Below are positions 1 to 5,500 of a stretch of 6,381 nucleotides of DNA, piece by piece. The DNA is taken from NCBI GenBank assembly GCA_947372535.1, contig CANBUA010000267.1:1-6381 (forward strand), in the 5' to 3' direction. Below the pieces are notes generated by a model. The model saw nothing but the letters and a program-made list of their open reading frames with translations. It did not search any database and was not told the origin of the DNA. Position 1 is the first letter of the stretch. Each line of letters begins with the position of its first letter. A program made the position numbers and the translations under genes. Origin of the DNA: Burkholderiales bacterium. Its GTDB lineage: Bacteria > Pseudomonadota > Gammaproteobacteria > Burkholderiales > Burkholderiaceae.

Positions 1-533
1 GCGATGCCGATGTGGTCTGCGCCGATGGCCAGCAGGCCTTGCACAACCCGGTCCACTTCGTCGACGCTTACCGCGCCTTGGTAAGGGCAGCCCAAAGCGC
101 ATGACACGGCTGCTCGCACGCGCATGCCGTTCGCGTGCGCCGCCTCGGCCACGGGCTTGAAACGTTCGATGGATTCGGCCACCGAGCAATTGATGTTGCG
201 CTGGCTGAAGGCCTCGCTGGCCGCGGCAAAGATCACGACCTCGTCAGCGCGGGCTGCCAACGCGCCTTCGAAGCCTTTGAGGTTAGGCGTCAGCACGCTG
301 TAGCGCACACCAGGCTGGCGCTGGATGCCGGCCATCACCTCGGCGTTGTCGGCCATTTGCGGCACCCACTTGGGGCTGACGAAACTGGTGGCCTCGATCT
401 GGCGCAGCCCTGCGGCTTGCAGGCGATGGATCAACTCGACCTTGTGCGCCGTGGCGATCGGCGTGGCTTCGTTTTGCAGGCCGTCGCGGGGGCCGACGTC
501 CACCAGGGTGACTTGCTTGGGCAGCATGGGCAT
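1..533 (-). CDS. mvaB: hydroxymethylglutaryl-CoA lyase, N-terminal part (3' end outside window)
   Basis: HMG-CoA lyase cleaves 3-hydroxy-3-methylglutaryl-CoA to acetyl-CoA and acetoacetate, the last step of leucine catabolism, in the cytoplasm. About 177 residues are visible, out of roughly 300 usual for the family. The N-terminal VGPRDGLQNE motif (residues 13-22) carries the catalytic Arg16 and the metal-ligand Asp17. Glu47 in IEATSFVSPKW lies 31 residues after Arg16, the same spacing as Arg41 and Glu72 of the human enzyme. Further family blocks follow: LTPNLKGFE, FAAASEAFSQRNINCS and VSCALGCPY. The C-terminal half, with the HxH metal site and active-site Cys loop, lies beyond position 1. 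The start is fixed by an in-frame TGA (539-537) two codons upstream; ATG 533 or ATG 527 (Met3) are the only options, and neither has a clear Shine-Dalgarno. It is divergent from the ferredoxin. The leucine/isovalerate role (liuE-like) is known for the family but not shown by these neighbours. Confidence 0.95.
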   Translation of the reverse strand, partial: MPMLPKQVTLVDVGPRDGLQNEATPIATAHKVELIHRLQAAGLRQIEATSFVSPKWVPQMADNAEVMAGIQRQPGVRYSVLTPNLKGFEGALAARADEVVIFAAASEAFSQRNINCSVAESIERFKPVAEAAHANGMRVRAAVSCALGCPYQGAVSVDEVDRVVQGLLAIGADHIGI

Positions 534-550
534 GTGTCAGGACGAACGAT

Positions 551-578
551 TTGAAGGATGATGATGCCTGGGTATTTT
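551..578 (+). promoter_or_regulatory. weak candidate sigma70-type promoter for the ferredoxin
   Basis: TTGAAG (551-556) and TATTTT (573-578) are separated by 16 bases, and each matches 4 of 6 consensus positions. Transcription would begin near 585 and give a short leader to ATG 597. This fits the internal start, but it conflicts with translation from 558-564, because those codons would then lie upstream of the transcript start. The match is weak and could be chance. Confidence 0.2.
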
Positions 579-596
579 GGCAGGATGCAAGCCGCA

Positions 597-881
597 ATGT
601 TCGAGGTCAAGCTGGAGCCGATGGGCGCGGTTTTTGTTGCCGACGCCGATCAGCCGATCATGAAAGCAGCACGTGCCGCTGGCGTCCGCCTGCCGCGCTC
701 TTGCCAAAACGGCACCTGCCGAGCCTGCCTGTGTCATCTGCGAAGCGGCACGGTGCGCTACACCATCGAATGGCCGGGTTTGAGCGCAGAAGAAAAAGCC
801 GAAGGCTGCATCCTGCCTTGTGTGGCCTGTGCCAGCAGCAACATTGTGCTGCTGGCGCCTGGGGCCAAGCCATGGCCATGA
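597..881 (+). CDS. small plant-type [2Fe-2S] ferredoxin
   Basis: A single-domain electron carrier of about 95 residues with the plant-type [2Fe-2S] cysteine pattern C-x4-C-x2-C-x30-C. Numbered from the first possible ATG (558), these are Cys49, Cys54, Cys57 (CQNGTCRAC) and Cys88 (ILPCVA). No reductase or oxygenase domain is attached, so the partner is unknown. Three extra cysteines (59, 84, 91) lie beside the ligands. The start is uncertain. I chose ATG 597 (MFEVKLEP) because the beta-grasp fold begins there; an AGGA at 582-585 lies 11 bases upstream. The in-frame ATGs at 558, 561 and 564 would add 11-13 residues without family character, although GAAGG at 553-557 is well spaced for ATG 564. 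The upstream gap to the divergent HMG-CoA lyase is 63 bases (24 if ATG 558 is used). The stop TGA directly abuts the stop of the convergent acyl-CoA ligase. The family is clear; the physiological role is not. Confidence 0.88.
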   Translation: MFEVKLEPMGAVFVADADQPIMKAARAAGVRLPRSCQNGTCRACLCHLRSGTVRYTIEWPGLSAEEKAEGCILPCVACASSNIVLLAPGAKPWP

Positions 882-2609
882 TTAACGCTCAGCATCAGCC
901 TGATCCTCCTGGTCCTGCAACACCCGCCAAAGCACTTTCCCAGCACCTGATTTGGGCAGGGCGTCGGCAAAGACCACCACACGGGGGTATTTGTAGACCG
1001 CCATGTGCTGCCTGGCCCAGGCGACGATGTCCTCGGGCTGGGTCAGGCCTTGTGCTTCAGGGCGCAGCACGACGATGGCCTTGACGGTCTCGCCTCGGTA
1101 GTCATCCCGAGTGGCGATCACACAGGCTTCCAACACGGCGGGGTGCTTGTACAGCAGCATCTCCACTTCCGAGGGCCAGACCTTGTAGCCGCTGGCGTTG
1201 ATCATGCGCTTGAGGCGATCGGTGATGAAGAAGTAGCCTTCCTCGTCCACGCGGCCCAGGTCGCCCGTCCTGAAAAAACGCCGGCCTTCGATCTCGATGA
1301 AGGCAGCCTTCGTGGCTTCCTCATGGCGCCAGTAGCCATCGAAGACCATGGGCCCGCTGGTCACGATTTCGCCGACTTCGCCGGTGGGGACTTCAGCCAG
1401 GGTGGCCGGGTCGATCACCCGAGAATCCGTGCCGAACATGGGCATGCCCAGGCACTGCAGCTTGGCGCGTTCGGGCGGGTTGGCGTGGGTGGGCGCCGCG
1501 GTTTCGGTCAGGCCATAGCCTTCGGCAAAGCTGATGCCGAACTCGGCCTTCAAGCGTTGCGCGACTGGCTCGGGCATGGCCGTGCCGCCGCCACTGAGGA
1601 ACTTGAGCGACGACAGGTCGAAGTCCTTGTAATGCGGACTGCCGAACAGGTCCATGATCATCGTGGGGATGCACGTCCAGTGCGTGACGCGGTGGCGCGA
1701 GATGAGTTGCCCGGCCAGCTCGCGGTCCCAGCGCGGCATGAGCACCACGGTGGCGCCGGTGTACATGGGCGAGATGGCGCCGTAGAGCATGCCGGTGATG
1801 TGGAACAGCGGCACGACACCGAGGACCACGCTCTCGGCGCCTGCATGGCCCCACAAGGCCACACCGATGGCGTTGTGCATGAGTGATCGGTGCGTGTGCA
1901 TGCAGCCCTTGGGCAAGCCGGTGGTGCCCGAGGTGTAGGGCAGCAGGGCCAGGTCGCTGATCTGGCCGGTGTAAGGCCTGGGTGGGCACTGCTGGGCCAC
2001 CGCGTCTTGCCAGCGCGTGGCACCTGCCGGCAGGGCGTGGTCGGCATACAACCAGGCCTGTAGCGCTGGTGGCAAGGGCAGGCTTGCCGCAAGGGTGGAC
2101 TCGGCAGGCAGCTTGTCTGCGTAAGGCGTCACGACGATGTGGGTTAGTCGCTGACCAAGCGGCACTTGCGCATTGGCCTGCGCCACGTTGCCGGCCAGAT
2201 CGGCCGTGCACAGGGCGGCCTTGGCGCCGGCATCGACGATGTAGTGGACGAACTCGTCGGCCTTGTTCATCGGGTTGACGGGCACCACGACGGCCTGGGC
2301 TCGCAGGATGGCGTAGTAGCCGATCACGTACTGGGGGCAGTTCTGGGTGTAGAGCAGCACCCGATCACCGCTGTTGATGCCAGCCTCCTGCTGCAGCCAG
2401 CCGGCCAGCGCCAGGGCTTCGTCGTGCAACTCACCGAAGGTGATCTCGCGCCCCAGAAAGATGTAGGCCGTCTTGTCGGGATGGCGCCGAGCGCTGACCT
2501 CCAGGTTGAACCACAAGGTGGTTTGGGGTACCACCAATTCTCGCGGCAAGCGGGCAGGCCAGTGAGCGTGGTGAGGTCGCTCGGAACCGGAGAGGGGCGT
2601 GGGGCTCAT
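882..2609 (-). CDS. AMP-forming acyl-CoA ligase (fatty-acid--CoA ligase type)
   Basis: This 575-residue member of the adenylate-forming (ANL) superfamily activates a carboxylic acid with ATP to an acyl-adenylate and transfers it to CoA. All core motifs are present: phosphate-binding loop YTSGTTGLPKG (225-235), YGLTET (365-370), RTGD (447-450) whose Asp binds the ribose, the hinge region DRLKRMI (464-470) followed by GYK (474-476), and PKSGAGK with the C-terminal catalytic Lys558. Length and motif wording fit the medium/long-chain fatty-acid--CoA ligase group; the acid used cannot be read from the sequence. There is no signal peptide or membrane segment, so it is likely cytoplasmic. ATG 2609 is the first start after an in-frame TAA (2621-2619); no clear Shine-Dalgarno precedes it. 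The lipoprotein gene ends 79 bases upstream on the same strand, so read-through is possible but a shared job is not evident. The TAA stop abuts the ferredoxin TGA. Confidence 0.93.
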   Translation of the reverse strand: MSPTPLSGSERPHHAHWPARLPRELVVPQTTLWFNLEVSARRHPDKTAYIFLGREITFGELHDEALALAGWLQQEAGINSGDRVLLYTQNCPQYVIGYYAILRAQAVVVPVNPMNKADEFVHYIVDAGAKAALCTADLAGNVAQANAQVPLGQRLTHIVVTPYADKLPAESTLAASLPLPPALQAWLYADHALPAGATRWQDAVAQQCPPRPYTGQISDLALLPYTSGTTGLPKGCMHTHRSLMHNAIGVALWGHAGAESVVLGVVPLFHITGMLYGAISPMYTGATVVLMPRWDRELAGQLISRHRVTHWTCIPTMIMDLFGSPHYKDFDLSSLKFLSGGGTAMPEPVAQRLKAEFGISFAEGYGLTETAAPTHANPPERAKLQCLGMPMFGTDSRVIDPATLAEVPTGEVGEIVTSGPMVFDGYWRHEEATKAAFIEIEGRRFFRTGDLGRVDEEGYFFITDRLKRMINASGYKVWPSEVEMLLYKHPAVLEACVIATRDDYRGETVKAIVVLRPEAQGLTQPEDIVAWARQHMAVYKYPRVVVFADALPKSGAGKVLWRVLQDQEDQADAER

Positions 2610-2688
2610 GCAGCCAGCTTAGCGCTTTGGGCGGGCCGGGATGACTCAGCACAATCCCTGCCGAGGCCCCAGGTGTCGGCCAATCAGA
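2610..2688. other. 79-base intergenic gap, no clear signal
   Basis: This gap lies between the lipoprotein stop and the ligase start, both on the minus strand. I see no T-tract terminator and no convincing promoter. The best hairpin is a five-base-pair stem, GCCGA (2660-2664) with TCGGC (2676-2680), which is too short to count as a terminator. Whether the ligase has its own promoter here or depends on read-through cannot be decided from sequence. Confidence 0.5.
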
Positions 2689-4515
2689 TCAAGGCGCTTC
2701 CAGCGCCCCAAGATCGGAAGCGGCACCCTTGACAGTGCGCCATTGCGGCCGACCCTGGGTATCGAGTTGCCAGTTCACCGGGTAGCCCGTCAGTGCCGTC
2801 GGCAGAGCCTTGGCTTGGTCGATCAAGGCGCCACCAGCGGTGGGCAACAAGCTGCCGGCATCCAGGGGCCAGACCGTGCCGGTCCGCACCAGGTTCTGGC
2901 CCAGCAGGCTGCCTGGCAAGGGGTGATACGGGTCGGAGTCCATCCAGCCCGAACTCACCCAGTTCACGCCCAGGTTCACGATGCCGCCACCGATCCAGCC
3001 TGTGCCAACCTCGGAGTTCGAACGCAAGCGCGGATAAGGATTGGCCGGATCGAACAGGATCACGTTGTTGAAGACCTCGGCGCGCTCCTGCGTGGTCGAG
3101 ACCTGGAACATCGCGGCGTAGTCCACGCCCTTGAGCTTGACGGTGTTGTTGTAGAAATAAAGCGTGCCCTTGCGGTAGATCGGCTCACCCCAGGTGGAAT
3201 CCGCGTCGGCGCCGTAGTGGTCACCGCCATAGTGGATGACCGAGCCGGTGTTGCTGTCCTTGAGGATCTGGTTGCCGTAGACCAGGGTGGTCCGATACTC
3301 GGGCAAGGGCGTGGCCGTGGCGGGGAAATCCTCGGCTTCGACCAAGTCGATGGCATGCGCGCCGTCGTTGATCTGGTTGAAGCGCACCACCGTGCCAGCC
3401 GATCGGTCCTTGATCGCATTGCCCTTGGCGCCTGGACGTTGGGGCCCGATGCGGTTGAACTCGTAGACGATGCCGCGGCTGGCCGTGTAAGTGTCGTGCA
3501 TGTGGTCCTCGCCCACGATGCCATTGCCATGGATGTCATTGCCGCGCAGCAGGATGTCCGTGGTCACGGCGAAATCGCCATCGTCCGTGGACTTCGTGTA
3601 CAGCCCGTTGCTGCAATCGGTGATGTGGTTGTCGGCGACGACGATGTGCTGCCCCCGATCGATCCACACGCAGGCGCCAAAAGCCACATAGGACTGCACC
3701 TGGCCAGCGGCATCGGTGAAGCTGTGCGCGGGATGCGCGCCACGGATCTCCAGCCCATCCAGGATCACGTATTGGGGGTACGCGGTCCAGTCCTGACCAG
3801 ACAAGGTCTTGATGACGACCACGCTGCGGCTTTGGTGCAAGGGGTGGCCATACAGGTTGGCCAGTTGCGGCCGGCTGGTGGCCTGGTCGCCATCGATGAT
3901 GGGGCGTTCGCCCTGAGGGCCTTTGACGCCGCAGACCCGCACCGGCGCCTTGGCCGTGCCCTGGGCCGCGATCAGCACCTTGCCTCGGTAGGGCTCAGGC
4001 CGGTAGAACACGCGGACGGTGTCCCCAGCCTTGAGTGATTCCCAAGGCACGAGATCCAGCGAGGCCAGTTGGCCAGCTTGGGCGCCCACCTGGTAATCAG
4101 TGCCCTGGCCGCTGGGCTGACAGGCGCCCAGGCTTTGACGGTTGGCCCAGGTGTCAGGCTGGCTGCCCGGCGGCTTGACCAGGATGGTGCTTTTGCTCAC
4201 GTAGGCCTGACCCCATTGCTGCGTGCTGGCATCGACCAGGGATGCCGTCACGGTGTAGCTGCCGGGCTGCGCATATTGGTGTTGCACCGTGGCGCCCTCT
4301 GCTGTCTGCCCGTCGCCGAAATCCCAGCGGTAGGACAGCACCTGCGTGCCGGCTGATGCGGGCATCAGCCGGGCCTCGAAGCTGGCGTTGGTGGCGGTGG
4401 TGATCTCGGCCGGCGTGACGATGTCGGCGATGGGGTCACAGGCCGTGAGGACCACGGCAGCCATGGTGACGCACGCGGCTGTGCGACAAGCGGAAAGCAA
4501 GGAAGGTCGAATCAT
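2689..4515 (-). CDS. lipoprotein with PKD domain and right-handed parallel beta-helix
   Basis: A 608-residue exported protein. Residues 1-26 form a lipoprotein signal peptide with lipobox LTAC (23-26), so Cys26 would be lipidated; the next residue is Asp27. A PKD domain spans about 35-113, with its hallmark WDFGDG (64-69) and the later PGSYTVT (84-90). From about 160 to 490 the sequence reads as beta-helix coils, with repeated turns such as ILDGLEIRGAH, IVVADNHITDCSNG, ILLRGNDIHGNG, VVRFNQIND and LYFYNNTVKLKG. The end, DLGALE (601-606), resembles the terminal DIGAYE-type coil of many beta-helix proteins. This architecture is known from polysaccharide lyases, hydrolases, epimerases and adhesins, so a carbohydrate-binding or carbohydrate-degrading surface role is inferred; the substrate is unknown. 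The start has AGGGG seven bases upstream of ATG 4515. No glycan genes are nearby. A 24-base palindrome covers codons 48-56. Confidence 0.87.
   Translation of the reverse strand: MIRPSLLSACRTAACVTMAAVVLTACDPIADIVTPAEITTATNASFEARLMPASAGTQVLSYRWDFGDGQTAEGATVQHQYAQPGSYTVTASLVDASTQQWGQAYVSKSTILVKPPGSQPDTWANRQSLGACQPSGQGTDYQVGAQAGQLASLDLVPWESLKAGDTVRVFYRPEPYRGKVLIAAQGTAKAPVRVCGVKGPQGERPIIDGDQATSRPQLANLYGHPLHQSRSVVVIKTLSGQDWTAYPQYVILDGLEIRGAHPAHSFTDAAGQVQSYVAFGACVWIDRGQHIVVADNHITDCSNGLYTKSTDDGDFAVTTDILLRGNDIHGNGIVGEDHMHDTYTASRGIVYEFNRIGPQRPGAKGNAIKDRSAGTVVRFNQINDGAHAIDLVEAEDFPATATPLPEYRTTLVYGNQILKDSNTGSVIHYGGDHYGADADSTWGEPIYRKGTLYFYNNTVKLKGVDYAAMFQVSTTQERAEVFNNVILFDPANPYPRLRSNSEVGTGWIGGGIVNLGVNWVSSGWMDSDPYHPLPGSLLGQNLVRTGTVWPLDAGSLLPTAGGALIDQAKALPTALTGYPVNWQLDTQGRPQWRTVKGAASDLGALEAP
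4349..4372. repeat. perfect palindrome, 11-base arms around a 2-base centre
   Basis: CCGGCTGATGC (4349-4359) is followed by GG and then by its exact reverse complement GCATCAGCCGG (4362-4372). It lies inside the lipoprotein gene, spanning codons 48-56 near the N-terminal edge of the PKD domain. In RNA it could form a hairpin of about ten base pairs with a four-base loop. No second copy was noticed in the window. It is the strongest local inverted repeat I found; a function is not implied. Confidence 0.75.
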
Positions 4516-4520
4516 TAAAA

Positions 4521-4599
4521 AACCCCTGAATCTTGGTATGGAAGCGAACTCGTTTTGTAACCCATCGGAGCTGCGAGACCGGCCCTCTGGTCAGGGGTT
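4521..4599 (-). promoter_or_regulatory. long-range inverted repeat in the lipoprotein leader
   Basis: Within the 115-base gap between fdhD and the lipoprotein gene, AACCCCTGA (plus strand 4521-4529) is exactly complementary to TCAGGGGTT (4591-4599), with 61 bases between. Read in the direction of the lipoprotein gene, the second arm contains the Shine-Dalgarno AGGGG and its last two T's begin a six-T run just before the start codon. A smaller stem, GACC (4577-4580) with GGTC (4589-4592), lies inside. It could be a Shine-Dalgarno-masking element, a terminator-like structure after fdhD, or chance. I see no convincing sigma70 promoter in the gap. Confidence 0.35.
4523..4527 (-). promoter_or_regulatory. 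ribosome binding site of the beta-helix lipoprotein
   Basis: On the minus strand AGGGG sits seven bases before ATG 4515, separated by a T-rich spacer. It supports this start codon and lies wholly within the promoter-distal arm of the inverted repeat at 4521-4599, so folding of the leader could hide it. Confidence 0.6.
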
Positions 4600-4630
4600 G
4601 ATCGTATCTGGGTGTAACGAGCGATGAGGC

Positions 4631-5500
4631 TCAGGCCGTGTACACGACCACGCGTTGCGCCCGGCAGAACCCCATCAATTGCAACCCTGCCTGGCGAGCC
4701 ACCGTCACCGCCAAAGCGGTCGGTGCCGACACCGTGGCCAGCACGCCCAGGCGGGCACGGGCGCATTTGAGCACCAGCTCCACGCTGGCGCGGCTGGACA
4801 TCACCACCAGGCCCGATGTGCCCAGCAGCCCCTGGCTGGCCAGGTCGCCGATGAGCTTGTCGAGCGCGTTGTGCCGGCCCACGTCTTCATGCACGGCGTG
4901 CAATCGGCCATCGGGCAAGGCCCAGGCGGCGGCGTGGCAGGCGCCGGTCAATTCATTGAGCCTTTGACGCGCGGGCAATTCACGCATGGCGACCATGGCC
5001 GCGTGCGCCCAGTCCACACACGGCGACGGCGGGCCGGGCAGCGGCGGAGCTTGAAGGTCCAGGGCCGCCAGGCTGTCGATGCCGCACAGGCCGCAGCCGG
5101 TGCGGCCTTCCAGCATGCGCCGGCGTTGTTTCAGCATGACCTCGGCGCGGGCGCTGATGCGCAGGTGCACCTCGATGCCTGGCGAATCGGCAGCCTGGAC
5201 AGCGTTCACCTCGATGTCCAGGCACTGCTCGGGCGAGTCGATCAGTCCTTCGGACAGCGCAAAGCCCAGCGCCATGTGGGCCAAGCTGGTTGGCGTGGCC
5301 ATCATCACCGCATGGCTGATGCCGTTGAATACCAAGGCCACGGGCACCTCGGCGATCAACTGGTCGATCGCTTCCACGCGCGTGGGCGATGCGGCATCGC
5401 TCGTCCATTGCCAGCGTGTGACGGTGTGATCGGCCAAAGGCGGCGGCAATGCGGCGCCAGGCTCGCCGTCAAGCCACGAATCGCTCTGCGGCCAACTCAT
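4631..5500 (-). CDS. fdhD: formate dehydrogenase accessory sulfurtransferase FdhD
   Basis: FdhD carries sulfur from the cysteine desulfurase IscS to the molybdenum cofactor of formate dehydrogenases, which need the terminal sulfido ligand for activity; it acts in the cytoplasm. The protein has 289 residues, close to the usual 270-290. The CGLC motif (136-139) within GRTGCGLCGIDSL is the conserved CxxC of the sulfur-transfer loop (Cys121/Cys124 in E. coli). Other family blocks are ALSEGLI (81-87), HEDVGRHNALDKLIG (204-218), SSRASVELVLK (235-245) and GFCR (277-280). ATG 5500 is chosen over an upstream in-frame start at 5635 because it has a strong ribosome binding site (GAGGTGA, seven bases away), overlaps the previous stop as ATGA, and gives a normal family length; the extra 45 residues of the longer form would overlap the neighbouring gene and have no FdhD character. 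It is translationally coupled to the oxidoreductase upstream. Confidence 0.95.
   Translation of the reverse strand: MSWPQSDSWLDGEPGAALPPPLADHTVTRWQWTSDAASPTRVEAIDQLIAEVPVALVFNGISHAVMMATPTSLAHMALGFALSEGLIDSPEQCLDIEVNAVQAADSPGIEVHLRISARAEVMLKQRRRMLEGRTGCGLCGIDSLAALDLQAPPLPGPPSPCVDWAHAAMVAMRELPARQRLNELTGACHAAAWALPDGRLHAVHEDVGRHNALDKLIGDLASQGLLGTSGLVVMSSRASVELVLKCARARLGVLATVSAPTALAVTVARQAGLQLMGFCRAQRVVVYTA

Noticed and set aside
871..880. Palindrome CATGGCCATG at the end of the ferredoxin gene
   Set aside because: It is only ten bases long, the pairing does not extend outward, and there is no T-tract, so it is not supported as a terminator or operator.
1005..1886. A 293-codon open frame on the plus strand opposite the acyl-CoA ligase
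   Set aside because: The minus strand carries the complete set of adenylate-forming enzyme motifs, and the plus-strand translation resembles no protein family.
2023..2034. Palindrome CCTGCCGGCAGG inside the ligase gene
   Set aside because: A 12-base palindrome is expected now and then in GC-rich coding DNA, and no other feature supports it.
2660..2680. Hairpin GCCGA / TCGGC as a terminator between the lipoprotein and ligase genes
   Set aside because: The stem has only five base pairs with an 11-base loop and no T-tract on either strand.
2641..4038. A 465-codon open frame on the plus strand opposite the lipoprotein gene
   Set aside because: It is antisense to a gene with clear signal peptide, PKD and beta-helix features. 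Its own translation has no recognisable domain and an odd composition rich in Gly, Val, His, Gln and Asp, as expected of a GC-rich shadow frame.
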